A DNA stretch of 64,000 nucleotides from Paraburkholderia sacchari (GCF_000785435.2 NZ_JTDB02000013.1:103666-167665), one strand, 5' to 3'. Counted from the first letter of the stretch, positions 44,216-53,296 are shown. The notes: generated by a model not told the origin, from the sequence alone. Numbers and translations: made by a program.

Positions 44216-46006
44216 ATGAAGCCGATCCGATACACCATCGTCCCGAAGAACCCCGCCGCGCACCTGTTCGAAGTGACGCTCACCGTCGAGGATCCTGCGC
44301 CGGACGGCCAGTGCTTCATGCTGCCCGTGTGGATTCCGGGCAGCTACATGGTGCGTGAGTTCGCGCGCAACATCGTCACGATGCGCGCGACCAACGAAGC
44401 AGGCCGCAAGGTGCGCATCAGCAAGACCGACAAGCACACGTGGCAGGCCGCGCCCGTGAAGGGCGCGCTCACGCTGCGCTACGAGGTTTATGCGTGGGAC
44501 CTGTCGGTGCGGGCCGCGCACCTGGACGACACCGTCGGCTTCTTCAACGGCACGAGCATGTTTCTCGCGGCCCTTGGCCACGAAGGCGCGCAGCACGTGG
44601 TCGACATTCAGCGCCCCGATGGTCACGCGTATCGCCACTGGCGCGTCGCCACCGCGCTCGCGGAGGCGCGCGGCACCAAGCGCTACGGCTTTGGCGAATA
44701 CACGGCGTCGGGCTACGACGAGCTGATCGACCACCCCGTCACGCTGGGCGAATTCACGCTCGCGAGCTTCAAGGCGCACGGGGTGCCGCACGACATCGTG
44801 ATCGCGGGCCGCGTGGTGGCGCTCGACACCGAACGCCTCTCCGCCGATCTGAAGAAGATCTGCGAGGCGCAGATCGCGCTCTTCGAGCCGCGCACGAAGC
44901 GCGCGCCGATGGAGCGCTACGTGTTCATGACGCAGGCCGTGAGCGACGGCTACGGCGGGCTCGAGCATCGCGCTTCTACGGCGCTCATCTGCAACCGCAC
45001 CGATCTGCCCGTCAAGGGCAAGGCCGAGATGTCCGAAGGCTACCGGACCTATCTGGGGCTGTGCAGCCACGAGTACTTCCATACGTGGAACGTGAAGCGC
45101 ATCAAGCCCGCCGCGTTCGCGCCGTACGATCTCACGCGCGAGGACTACACCTCGCTGCTCTGGCTTTTCGAAGGCTTCACGTCCTATTACGACGACCTGA
45201 TGCTCGTGCGCAGCGGTCTTATTTCCGTCGATGAGTATTTCGGCCTCCTCGGCAAAACCATCGGCGGCGTGCTGCGGGGCGCGGGGCGCCTGAAACAGAG
45301 CGTGGCCGAAAGCTCGTTCGACGCGTGGATCAAGTACTACCGCCAGGACGAGAACGCATCGAATGCGATCGTGAGCTACTACACCAAGGGCTCGCTGGTC
45401 GCGCTCGCGTTCGATCTGGCCATCCGTACGGAAACCAGCGGACGCAAGTCGCTCGACGATGTGATGCGCCTCCTTTGGCAACGCTATGGCCGCGACTTCT
45501 ATCGCGGCAAGCCGGTGGGCGTGGGCGAGGACGACGTGGAGGCGCTGATCGCCGAAGCCACGGGCGTGGAACTCGGCAGCCTGTTTGCCGACGCCGTGCG
45601 CGGCACGCGCGACTTGCCGCTCGCCACGCTGTTCGAGGGGCTCGGCGTGGCGCTCGAAGGCGAGCCCGAGCGCGGCGCGAAGCCGTCGCTGGGCGCGCGC
45701 CTGCGTGGCGGCGCCGAGACTACGCTCGCGGTCGTCTACGAAGGCGGCGCGGCGCAAAAGGCGGGGCTTTCGGCCGGCGATGCGCTCGTGGCGCTCGACG
45801 GCCTGCGCGTTACGGGCGCGAGTCTCGATACGCTGCTCGCGCGCTACCAGCCGGGCGCCAAGGTGGAAATCCACGCGTTCCGCCGCGACGAACTGCGCGT
45901 CGCGCGCCTGACGCTCGATGCGCCCGAGATCGCGCGCTACAAGCTCACGGTCACCGACAAGCGCCCGGCGCCGCGCGCGTTGCGCGAGCGCTGGCTGGCG
46001 GCCTGA
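44216..46006 (+). CDS. M61-family metallopeptidase (glycyl aminopeptidase type) with PDZ domain
   Basis: 596 residues. An N-terminal beta domain (about 1-170, LPVWIPGSYMVREFARNI) precedes the thermolysin-like catalytic domain with zinc motif HEYFH (His285, Glu286, His289) and downstream ligand Glu319 in WLFEGFTSYYDD. A C-terminal PDZ domain covers about 500-570 (GGAAQKAGLSAGDALVALDGLRV). The domain order matches the M61 family, whose known member removes N-terminal glycine or alanine. No signal peptide is visible. The stop codon lies in a four-fold 12-base repeat that keeps the frame. Confidence 0.9.
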   Translation: MKPIRYTIVPKNPAAHLFEVTLTVEDPAPDGQCFMLPVWIPGSYMVREFARNIVTMRATNEAGRKVRISKTDKHTWQAAPVKGALTLRYEVYAWDLSVRAAHLDDTVGFFNGTSMFLAALGHEGAQHVVDIQRPDGHAYRHWRVATALAEARGTKRYGFGEYTASGYDELIDHPVTLGEFTLASFKAHGVPHDIVIAGRVVALDTERLSADLKKICEAQIALFEPRTKRAPMERYVFMTQAVSDGYGGLEHRASTALICNRTDLPVKGKAEMSEGYRTYLGLCSHEYFHTWNVKRIKPAAFAPYDLTREDYTSLLWLFEGFTSYYDDLMLVRSGLISVDEYFGLLGKTIGGVLRGAGRLKQSVAESSFDAWIKYYRQDENASNAIVSYYTKGSLVALAFDLAIRTETSGRKSLDDVMRLLWQRYGRDFYRGKPVGVGEDDVEALIAEATGVELGSLFADAVRGTRDLPLATLFEGLGVALEGEPERGAKPSLGARLRGGAETTLAVVYEGGAAQKAGLSAGDALVALDGLRVTGASLDTLLARYQPGAKVEIHAFRRDELRVARLTLDAPEIARYKLTVTDKRPAPRALRERWLAA

Positions 46007-46045
46007 ATAGCGGCCTGAACGGAGGCCTGAATAGCGGCTTGAGCG
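45998..46045 (+). repeat. Four imperfect 12-base repeats over a stop codon
   Basis: Units with the pattern G(C/A)GGC(C/T)TGA followed by three variable bases start at 45998, 46010, 46022 and 46034. Each contains TGA in the same reading frame, so the gene has four in-frame stops in a row. Confidence 0.88.
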
Positions 46046-46080
46046 TACATGGAGCGGGCGCTCGGCCTGCTTCGGAAAGG

Positions 46081-46119
46081 AAGGCGACAGGGTGATCCGG
46101 CCCTGTCGCCTTTCTTTTT
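46081..46119 (+). terminator. Terminator of the M61 peptidase gene
   Basis: Perfect 12-base stem (46081-46092 with 46101-46112) with an eight-base loop, followed by TCTTTTT. Confidence 0.85.
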
Positions 46120-46245
46120 GGTTCTTGGGATTGTTCTATCGCTGCAACAATCCGTCATCGGCGGACTACTTTTTCGGGACGCGGCAAAAAAACACAATGG
46201 CTTCACTCGCGCAACGTTGCGCAACCGACACCCGAAGGAGTCACC

Positions 46246-46842
46246 ATGACCACCATCCTGCAAATCAATTCCGCCGCCCGCTCGCAAGGCGCCCAGTCGA
46301 CGCTGCTCGTCAACGAATTGACGACCAAGCTCCAGCAATCGAACCTGGGTGCGAAGGTTGTCGCGCGCAACCTGCAAGCCGATCCGCTGCCGCACCTCGA
46401 CGACGCCGTGCTCGGCGCGTTCTTCACGCCGGCCGAGCAGCGCACGCCGGAGCAGCAAGCCATTGCCGCCCGCAGCGAAGCGCTGATCGCCGAACTGCAA
46501 GCCGCGGACGTGATCGTGATTGGCGCGCCGATGTACAACTTCGGCATTTCGTCGCAACTGAAGACCTACTTCGACTGGATCGCACGCGCAGGCATTACGT
46601 TCCAGTACACCGCGAACGGCCCCGTGGGCCTCGTCACGGGCAAGAAGGTGTATGTGGTTTCGGCACGCGGCGGCAAGTACCACGGCACGCCGAACGACAG
46701 CCAGACGCCGTACCTCAAGTCGTTCCTCGGCTTCCTCGGCATGACCGACGTGAGCTTCATCTACGCCGAAGGCCTGAACATGGGCCCGGACGCTGCCGGC
46801 GCAGCGCTCGCGAGCGCGCGTGAGGCGATTGCGGCGGCTTGA
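46246..46842 (+). CDS. azoR: FMN-dependent NADH-azoreductase AzoR
   Basis: 198-residue flavodoxin-fold quinone/azo reductase. FMN phosphate site INSAARSQGAQST near the N-terminus; VIGAPMYNFGISSQLKTYFDWIAR is the family signature, cited as APMYNFGISSQLK; VVSARGGKYHG binds the isoalloxazine ring. The ATG follows CGAAGGAG. It stands between two terminators as a single gene. Physiological role, perhaps quinone detoxification, is inferred from the family. Confidence 0.95.
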   Translation: MTTILQINSAARSQGAQSTLLVNELTTKLQQSNLGAKVVARNLQADPLPHLDDAVLGAFFTPAEQRTPEQQAIAARSEALIAELQAADVIVIGAPMYNFGISSQLKTYFDWIARAGITFQYTANGPVGLVTGKKVYVVSARGGKYHGTPNDSQTPYLKSFLGFLGMTDVSFIYAEGLNMGPDAAGAALASAREAIAAA

Positions 46843-46913
46843 GCGGCTGCTGTGATGCTGTGAGGTGACGCCGATGCGGTGCTTCATTGCACCGTGTCGC
46901 ATGCGGTAAAGCA

Positions 46914-46946
46914 AAAACGCCACGAAGCGTGCTTCGTGGCGTTTTT
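46914..46946. terminator. Bidirectional terminator between azoR and ung
   Basis: AACGCCACGAAG pairs with CTTCGTGGCGTT around CGTG, with A-run and T-run on opposite sides, between converging genes. Confidence 0.88.
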
Positions 46947-46974
46947 CATTGTGCGGGCGGCGCGCTTCGCCGCT

Positions 46975-47946
46975 TCAGGCGAGCACTTCGGCCGTGTCCG
47001 GCAGGCGCCAGTCGATCGGCGGGCGGCCGTGCGCGCTCAGGTAGGCGTTGGCCTGCGCGAAATGCCCGCAGCCGAGGAAGCCGCGATGCGCCGAGAGCGG
47101 CGACGGATGCGGCGCCTCCAGCACGCAATGCTCGCCAGTGCCGAGAAGCGCGCGCTTGTTCTGCGCGTGCGCGCCCCAGAGCATGAACACGAGATGTTCG
47201 TGGCGTGCGGCGATCTCGCGGATCAGCATATCGGTGCAGCGCTCCCAGCCGCGCTTCGCGTGGCTCGCGGCGTTTGCGCGCTCGACGGTAAGCACCGTGT
47301 TGAGCAGAAGCACGCCCTGGCGCGCCCATGCATCGAGACAGCCGTGAGCAGGCGCTTCGATGCCGAGGCTCGCCGCGATCTCCTTGAAGATGTTGCGCAG
47401 CGAGGGCGGGGTGCGCACCGTGGGCGGTACTGAGAACGCAAGGCCATGCGCTTGCGGCGTGCCGCGGTCATCGCCGTGATACGGGTCCTGGCCGAGAATC
47501 ACCACTTTCACTTCGTCGGGCGAGGTGAGGCGCAGCGCACGGAACACGTCCGCGGGATAGACGGTCTTGCCGGCGGCGCGTTCGGCGTCGACGAAACGGC
47601 ACAGCGGCTCGTAGGCATCGCTCTCGATGAACGGCGCGAGCAGCTCGCGCCAGGCCGTGGGAAGCGCGGCGAACTGGTCTTCGAGACGCGCGATCGCGGC
47701 GCTGGATGGCGGGTTGCCGGAGGGCGAGGCGGGGGACTGGCTGGCGGGCATGGATGCTGTAGCGAGTGCGGAGACGGGCGCGGGGAATTCGTCGTCGTCG
47801 AAGAGCGAGAAGATCGTGATCTGGCGCGGGTCGACTTCGTGCACGGAGGTTTCGTCGAGCGTGGCCATTGCCGCTTCGGGCGGCGTGTCGTCGAACAGCG
47901 AGGCTTGCACCGGCGCCATGGCGCGCATGTGTTTCGTGGAGGTCAT
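46975..47946 (-). CDS. ung: Uracil-DNA glycosylase (family 1) with N-terminal extension
   Basis: Removes uracil from DNA. Catalytic water-activating motif VVILGQDPYHG and the DNA-intercalation/His motif HPSPLSAHRGF are both present, with LLLNTVLTVE between. The family core begins near residue 95. The preceding part is low-complexity (Pro/Ser/Ala-rich, about 55-90) and contains QASLF (14-18) and QITIF (42-46), which resemble the bacterial sliding-clamp motif. E. coli Ung lacks such an extension. ATG 47946 gives 323 residues; an in-frame TTG lies six codons earlier. Downstream of trpC and the CYTH gene on the same strand. Confidence 0.93.
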   Translation of the reverse strand: MTSTKHMRAMAPVQASLFDDTPPEAAMATLDETSVHEVDPRQITIFSLFDDDEFPAPVSALATASMPASQSPASPSGNPPSSAAIARLEDQFAALPTAWRELLAPFIESDAYEPLCRFVDAERAAGKTVYPADVFRALRLTSPDEVKVVILGQDPYHGDDRGTPQAHGLAFSVPPTVRTPPSLRNIFKEIAASLGIEAPAHGCLDAWARQGVLLLNTVLTVERANAASHAKRGWERCTDMLIREIAARHEHLVFMLWGAHAQNKRALLGTGEHCVLEAPHPSPLSAHRGFLGCGHFAQANAYLSAHGRPPIDWRLPDTAEVLA

Positions 47947-48110
47947 GGGCGGCAAGTGTCGCAAGAATTGCGCTGCGATTCAATCCGGCTCGACTCGTGA
48001 AAGGCCTGCTGGCAGGCGCGGAGATTCGTTTCGCAACTAACAGCGATGAATTTGCGATGACTTCGCGGCGATTCGCTGTGATTTGGCGGCGTCGCGCGCC
48101 GCCCCGCGTA

Positions 48111-48138
48111 CGCGCCTCAGCTTCCGCGCCTCAGCCTT
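48111..48138 (-). repeat. 14-base imperfect duplication over a stop codon
   Basis: CGCGCCTCAGCTTC (48111-48124) is followed directly by CGCGCCTCAGCCTT (48125-48138). The stop codon of the minus-strand CYTH gene (48131-48133) lies in the second copy on the plus-strand map. Confidence 0.75.
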
Positions 48139-48757
48139 CGCGCAGCTTGTAGCCGCGCTGGGCCTTGCTGATGTCGTCGGGCGCGAGTCCCGGCAGTGCT
48201 TTCGCCAGTTCCGCTGCAAGCGTGTGCAGTGCGGCTTCCTCGCCGCCCTTCAGTTCCAGCTCGATTTCGCAGATGGGCGTGCGGCGCGTTTCGCCGTTCA
48301 CGTCCGCCGTGACCTCGCCTTGATCGATGGCCGCTTCCACCTCTGCGCCGTCGACCTGCAAGGTCCACAGCGTGCGCGTGAAATCGGTGCGAAAGAGGGG
48401 GATCAGCTTCGCCGCCGCGTCGGAGAGGGCCGTCGAAACGCCCGCTTCATCGCACTCGTGCAGCAGCTTGTCGATCTCGAGCGCTTCGCCGGCCACCGGC
48501 ATTTCCCACTCATGCCGCGCGTGGAGGCCGTTTTGCGCCGCGCCAACGGTCTTGAACGTCTGCAGCCAGCCTTCGGGCGCGCGGCGCAGTCGCAGCGCGC
48601 TCTTCGCGCGCGCGAGCACGAGCGAAGGGGTGTCGAAGTAGATGTTCTCGAGCCGCACCTCACGGCCCGGTGCGCCGGCGCGCGTCTCGAAGAGACGCCG
48701 CGCCGCGTCCACCTGGTTGCGCGGCAGCGCGAGCTTGATTTCGCGTTCGATGGCCAT
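48131..48757 (-). CDS. CYTH-domain protein (inorganic triphosphatase type)
   Basis: 208-residue triphosphate tunnel enzyme. The N-terminal EREIKLALP is the ExExK motif that names the family; LENIYFDTPSLVLARAKSALRLRR lists further tunnel residues, cited here as IYFDTPSLVL and SALRLRR; ICEIELELKGGEEAAL is the last strand pair. Relatives such as YgiF hydrolyse inorganic triphosphate; this protein lacks a C-terminal CHAD domain. It lies between trpC and ung on the same strand, 34 bases after trpC upstream. Confidence 0.87.
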   Translation of the reverse strand: MAIEREIKLALPRNQVDAARRLFETRAGAPGREVRLENIYFDTPSLVLARAKSALRLRRAPEGWLQTFKTVGAAQNGLHARHEWEMPVAGEALEIDKLLHECDEAGVSTALSDAAAKLIPLFRTDFTRTLWTLQVDGAEVEAAIDQGEVTADVNGETRRTPICEIELELKGGEEAALHTLAAELAKALPGLAPDDISKAQRGYKLREG

Positions 48758-48791
48758 CGTCGCTGGTTACCTGTTGGTTGCCTGGAAGCAA

Positions 48792-49577
48792 TCAGAAGAA
48801 CATGCGCGCAAGTTCCGCGCCGGGATGTTCCGCGCGCATGAACGCCTCGCCCACGAGGAACGTATGCACCGAAAGCTCGCGCATCTTCTCGACGTCGGCA
48901 CGCGAGAGAATGCCCGACTCCGTCACGACGATGCGGTCTTCAGGCACATCGTCGAGCATGCCGATGGTGGTTTGCAGCGTGGTTTCGAAGGTGCGCAGAT
49001 TGCGGTTGTTGATGCCGATGAGCGGCGTCTTCAGCGTGAGCGCATGCTCGAGCTCTTCGCGATCGTGCACTTCGACAAGTACCGCGAGGCCCAGCGAATG
49101 CGCGAGCGCTTCGAGATCGCGCATCTGGCCGGGTTCGAGCGCGGCGGCGATCAGCAGGATCGCATCGGCGCCCATCGCGCGCGCTTCGACGACCTGATAC
49201 GGGTCGACGATGAAATCCTTGCGCAGCACCGGCAGGTTGCACGCGGCGCGCGCGGCTTCCAGATACGCGACGCTGCCCTGGAAGAATTGCACGTCGGTGA
49301 GCACGGAAAGGCACGCCGCGCCGCCTTCGGCGTAAGAGCGCGCGATCTCGGCGGGCTGGAAGTTCTCGCGCAGCACGCCCTTCGAGGGGCTTGCCTTTTT
49401 CACTTCGGCGATCACGGCGGCCTGGCCGTTAGCGTGCTTCGCGCGCAAAGCGCCGACGAAGTCGCGCAGATCACGTGCGCTCGCCGCGAGGCGCAGTTCT
49501 TCGAGCGGTGCGCTCTGCTCGGCGGCACGCACTTCTTCGTGCTTCACCGCAATGATTTTTTCGAGGATGTCGCTCAT
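48792..49577 (-). CDS. trpC: Indole-3-glycerol phosphate synthase TrpC
   Basis: TIM-barrel enzyme that closes the indole ring of tryptophan. VIAEVKKASPSKGVLRENF carries the first catalytic lysine, cited as AEVKKASPSKG; LPVLRKDFIVDPYQV holds the second; GINNRNLRTF and VVTESGILSRADV form the phosphate site. 261 residues from ATG 49577; 21 upstream in-frame codons are rejected as unlike the family. Monofunctional, not fused to TrpF. Last trp gene of the run; trpA, trpB and trpF are not in the window. Confidence 0.96.
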   Translation of the reverse strand: MSDILEKIIAVKHEEVRAAEQSAPLEELRLAASARDLRDFVGALRAKHANGQAAVIAEVKKASPSKGVLRENFQPAEIARSYAEGGAACLSVLTDVQFFQGSVAYLEAARAACNLPVLRKDFIVDPYQVVEARAMGADAILLIAAALEPGQMRDLEALAHSLGLAVLVEVHDREELEHALTLKTPLIGINNRNLRTFETTLQTTIGMLDDVPEDRIVVTESGILSRADVEKMRELSVHTFLVGEAFMRAEHPGAELARMFF

Positions 49578-49627
49578 GATGTTCGGGCAAAAAATTGGGC
49601 AAAAACAGTGCGAATTCGGCAAATGAG

Positions 49628-50656
49628 TCAGCGTTTGCACTGTTGCGTGAAGCGTACCAGTTCGTCGACCTTGGCGCGGGCGCGGCCGCTCGCGAGGGTC
49701 TCGCGCGCAAGCGCGATGCCGTCGGCGATCGAGTTCACGACATTGGCCGAATAGAGCGCCGTGCCCGCATTGAGCGTGACGATCTCGCGCGCCGTGCCCG
49801 GCTCGTTCGACAGCGCGCCAAGCAGCATTGCCTTCGACTCGTCGGCGTTTTCGACCTTGAGAGAGCGGTTCGAGACCATCTGCATGCCGAAGTCCTCGGG
49901 ATGGATCTCGTACTCGCGGATCTCGCCGTCCTTCAGTTCGCCCACGAGCGTGGCCGCGCCGAGCGAGACTTCGTCCATGCCGTCCTTGCCGTACACCACG
50001 AGCACGTGTTTCGCGCCGAGGCGCTGCATCACGCGCACCTGGATGCCAACGAGGTCCGCGTGAAACACGCCCATCAGCTGATTGGGCGCGCCGGCCGGAT
50101 TCGTGAGCGGCCCGAGGATGTTGAAGATCGTGCGTACGCCCAGCTCGCGGCGCACGGCGGCGATGTTCTTCATCGCCGGATGATGGTTGGGCGCGAACAT
50201 GAAGCCCATGCCCGTTTCGGCGATCGACGCGGCCACCTGGTCCGGCTGCAGGTCGATGTTCACGCCGAGCGCTTCGAGCACGTCCGCGCTGCCCGACTTG
50301 CTCGACACGCCGCGATTGCCATGCTTGGCGACCTTCGCGCCCGCCGCGGCCACGACGAACATCGAGGCCGTGGAAATATTGAAGGTGTGCGAACCATCGC
50401 CGCCGGTGCCGACGATATCGATGAAGTTCGAGTTGTCCGTCACCTCGACGTGATTCGCGAATTCGCGCATGACCGTGGCGGCTGCCGTAATCTCGCCGAT
50501 GGTTTCCTTCTTCACGCGCAAGCCGGTGATGATGGCCGCCGAGAGCACGGGCGAAAGCTCGCCGCGCATGATGAGGCGCATGAGGTGGAGCATCTCGTCG
50601 TGGAAAATCTCGCGATGCTCGATCGTGCGCTGCAGCGCTTCTTGCGGGGTAATCAT
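49628..50656 (-). CDS. trpD: Anthranilate phosphoribosyltransferase TrpD
   Basis: Joins anthranilate and PRPP. PRPP-binding VGTGGDGSHTFNISTA lies in the N-terminal half, followed by KHGNRGVSSKSGSADVLEALG; NILGPLTNPA and GKDGMDEVSL are also typical. 342 residues, the normal monofunctional form. It starts 16 bases after the trpG stop and lies 50 bases before trpC. Confidence 0.96.
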   Translation of the reverse strand: MITPQEALQRTIEHREIFHDEMLHLMRLIMRGELSPVLSAAIITGLRVKKETIGEITAAATVMREFANHVEVTDNSNFIDIVGTGGDGSHTFNISTASMFVVAAAGAKVAKHGNRGVSSKSGSADVLEALGVNIDLQPDQVAASIAETGMGFMFAPNHHPAMKNIAAVRRELGVRTIFNILGPLTNPAGAPNQLMGVFHADLVGIQVRVMQRLGAKHVLVVYGKDGMDEVSLGAATLVGELKDGEIREYEIHPEDFGMQMVSNRSLKVENADESKAMLLGALSNEPGTAREIVTLNAGTALYSANVVNSIADGIALARETLASGRARAKVDELVRFTQQCKR

Positions 50657-50672
50657 GGTGGTCGCCTCCGTA

Positions 50673-51248
50673 TCAAGCGCTCTTGGTTTGCTTCAGGAAG
50701 TTCTCGAAGAGCGCGTGGCCGTGCTCCGAGAGGATCGATTCCGGATGGAACTGCACGCCTTCCACCGCGAGTTCGCGGTGACGCACGCCCATGATTTCGC
50801 CGTCGTCGGTCCAGGCCGACACTTCGAGGCAGTCGGGCAACGACTCGCGCTCGATTGCGAGCGAGTGATAGCGCGTCACGTTGAAGTGCTTCGGCAGGTC
50901 TGCGAACACGCCTTTGCAGTCGGTTTCGATCTGGCTCACCTTGCCGTGCATGATGGTCTTCGCACGCACGACACGCCCGCCGAACGCCTCGCCGATCGCC
51001 TGATGGCCGAGACACACGCCGAGAATCGGCGTCTTGCCCGAGAATTCGCGCAGCACGTCGAGCGTGATGCCGGCGTGCTGCGGGTTGCTCGGTCCGGGCG
51101 AGAGGCAGATCCGCGCCGGGTTGAGCTTCCGGATTTCGTCGATCGTGATTTCGTCGTTGCGATACGTGTGGACGTCTTCGCCGAGTTCGCCGAAGTACTG
51201 GACGATGTTGTAGGTAAACGAATCGTAGTTGTCGATCATGAGCAACAT
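50673..51248 (-). CDS. trpG: Anthranilate synthase component II (glutamine amidotransferase) TrpG
   Basis: Provides ammonia to TrpE. Class I amidotransferase triad: Cys79 in ILGVCLGHQAI, His168 and Glu170 in VQFHPESIL. The N-terminal MLLMIDNYDSFTYNIVQY is standard. Starting at ATG 51248 gives 191 residues; longer in-frame sequence overlaps trpE and does not fit. It could also serve p-aminobenzoate synthesis, as TrpG does in some bacteria; that is family knowledge, not seen here. Confidence 0.96.
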   Translation of the reverse strand: MLLMIDNYDSFTYNIVQYFGELGEDVHTYRNDEITIDEIRKLNPARICLSPGPSNPQHAGITLDVLREFSGKTPILGVCLGHQAIGEAFGGRVVRAKTIMHGKVSQIETDCKGVFADLPKHFNVTRYHSLAIERESLPDCLEVSAWTDDGEIMGVRHRELAVEGVQFHPESILSEHGHALFENFLKQTKSA

Positions 51249-51262
51249 GGTCTTGTCTCCGC

Positions 51263-52756
51263 TCAGAAGTCGCTGTCGAGGCCGTCCTGCACCTGCTCGG
51301 CGGCGCGCAGCACGGCGCGCGCCTTGTTCTCGGTTTCCTGCCATTCGGACTCGGGCACCGAATCGGCGACCACGCCCGCGGCGGCCTGCACATACAGATT
51401 GCCGTTGTGGATGAGGCCGGTGCGGATCGCAATCGCGAGGTCCATCTCGCCGTTGAACGAGAGATAGCCGACCGCGCCGCCGTAGAGGCCGCGCTTTACC
51501 GGCTCCAGTTCGTCGATGAGTTCCATCGCGCGCACCTTGGGCGCGCCCGAGAGCGTGCCGGCCGGGAACGTGGCGCGCAGCACGTCGAAGTTGCTCATGC
51601 CGGGCTTGAGCTTGCCTTCCACCGAGCTCACGATGTGCTGCACGTGCGAGTACTTTTCGATGACCATCTGGTCGGTCACGGCCACTGAGCCGATTTCGGC
51701 GATGCGGCCCACGTCGTTGCGCGCGAGGTCGATCAGCATGACGTGCTCGGCGATCTCCTTCGGATCGTTGAGCAGTTCGGTGGCGAGTTCCGCATCGCGC
51801 TCGGGCGTGTTGCCGCGCGCACGCGTGCCCGCGAGAGGACGGATCGTCACGATGCGGTCTTCGCCGCGCTGTTCCTGGCGCACCAGGATTTCCGGCGAGG
51901 CGCCCACCACATGGAAGTCGCCGAAGTTGTAGTAGTACATGTACGGCGACGGGTTCAGCGACCGCAGCGCGCGATAGAGCGAAAGCGGATTGTCGCGATA
52001 CGGCTTGCTGATGCGCTGGCCCACCTGCACCTGCATCAGCTCGCCCGCGGCGATGTATTCCTTCGCCTTGCGCACGGCGGCGAGGTAGTCGTCCTTCTTG
52101 AACTCGCGATACGTCTCGGTGCGCACGCTCGCCGTGGTCACGGGCGGCTGCACGGTCTGGCGCAGGCGCTGCTTGAGTTCGCGCAGGCGGTGCTTGGCCT
52201 TCGTGTAGGCCTCGGGCGTTTGCGGATCGGCGTAGACGATCAGGTAGAGCTTGCCCGCGAGATTGTCGATGACGGCGACTTCCTCGGTCAGCAGCAGCTG
52301 GATGTCGGGCAGGCCGAGGTCGTCGGGCGGGCAGGTAGCGGCGAGCTTCTTCTCGATATAGCGCACCGCGTCATAACCGAAGTAGCCCGCGAGGCCGCCG
52401 CAGAAGCGCGGCAGGCCCGGACGCTGTGCGACCTTGAAGCGCGCCTGGTATTGCGCGATGAAATCGAGCGGGTCGCCTTCGTGCGTCTCCGTGACCTGAC
52501 CGTCGCGCACGACTTCCGAGACGCCATTACGCGTGCGGATCAGCGAGCGTGCGGGCAGGCCGATGAACGAGTAGCGTCCGAAGCGCTCGCCGCCCACCAC
52601 GGACTCCAGCAGGAACGAGTTGGCGCCGCCGCGCTCGGGCTGTGCGAGCTTCAGATACAGCGAGAGCGGCGTTTCGAGATCGGCCAGCGCTTCGGCGATC
52701 AGCGGGATGCGGTTGTAGCCCTCGTTGGCGAGGGACTGAAATTCGAGTTCGGTCAT
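51263..52756 (-). CDS. trpE: Anthranilate synthase component I TrpE
   Basis: Converts chorismate to anthranilate with ammonia from TrpG. 497 residues. The regulatory N-terminal segment includes LLESVVGGERFGRYSF, cited as GGERFGRYSF, a region that binds tryptophan in relatives. Chorismate-binding domain: IRPLAGTRARG, EHVMLIDLARNDVGRI and FPAGTLSGAPKVRAMEL. trpG follows after 14 bases. The gene starts a trpEGDC run; no Trp-rich leader peptide is seen upstream. Confidence 0.97.
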   Translation of the reverse strand: MTELEFQSLANEGYNRIPLIAEALADLETPLSLYLKLAQPERGGANSFLLESVVGGERFGRYSFIGLPARSLIRTRNGVSEVVRDGQVTETHEGDPLDFIAQYQARFKVAQRPGLPRFCGGLAGYFGYDAVRYIEKKLAATCPPDDLGLPDIQLLLTEEVAVIDNLAGKLYLIVYADPQTPEAYTKAKHRLRELKQRLRQTVQPPVTTASVRTETYREFKKDDYLAAVRKAKEYIAAGELMQVQVGQRISKPYRDNPLSLYRALRSLNPSPYMYYYNFGDFHVVGASPEILVRQEQRGEDRIVTIRPLAGTRARGNTPERDAELATELLNDPKEIAEHVMLIDLARNDVGRIAEIGSVAVTDQMVIEKYSHVQHIVSSVEGKLKPGMSNFDVLRATFPAGTLSGAPKVRAMELIDELEPVKRGLYGGAVGYLSFNGEMDLAIAIRTGLIHNGNLYVQAAAGVVADSVPESEWQETENKARAVLRAAEQVQDGLDSDF

Positions 52757-53296
52757 GTTCCGATCCTGTGCGTGCTGCCGGTCGCGACTTCGGGTGCGGG
52801 CCCTGTACGGCTCAAAAAGGGGCGCGGCGGGTGCGCGATGGCGTCTGTTTTGAGTGCTCGATTGCGCTGACGATCGTTGGTGGCTCGCTGGTTGCTCATG
52901 CTGCCGGGCATCGCTGAAACGCTTGCCAGGCCGGTTGCGGCATCGCGGCGACGGGTGCGAGGCGTAGGCGTTAGCGTGCCCTGGCAGGTGGGCCGCGTCG
53001 AGGACAAGTCGGGGACGACTCGGGACGACGAAACCGCACGCAAGGACAGCGAAAGACCACGACCGGACCAGCCGACGGGCTACTGCAACAGTTTAGAGTC
53101 GAGACACGCGCGAATGCGCAGCGAAGTAAAAAACGGGGCTGAAGAAGAGCTTGCGCGCGATTGCAGCGAAACTTCAGCGAACCTCGGGAGAGGTTAGTGC
53201 GACCAGCGACGCCAGGGCCAGGCTCCCCGGTCGATGCTGCTCAGACTCCGTTTTTTATTCAGAAACATGAAGGTAAGGTGACTGTAAGTACGGGAC
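52757..53296. other. Gap between gph and trpE
   Basis: 540 bases without a convincing gene between two genes on the minus strand. Frames run through part of it but give Arg/Asp-rich translations unlike any family. It must hold the trp promoter unless trpE is read from rpe-gph. I found no good -35/-10 pair, no terminator hairpin, and no leader peptide with adjacent Trp codons. Confidence 0.5.

Noticed and set aside
52757..53100. A trp leader peptide for attenuation
   Set aside because: No short frame with adjacent Trp codons and no terminator/antiterminator pair was found on the minus strand.
52877..53197. A 106-codon plus-strand frame in the gap before trpE
   Set aside because: Composition is Arg/Asp/Glu-rich with no family, no ribosome-binding site, and no conservation can be judged.
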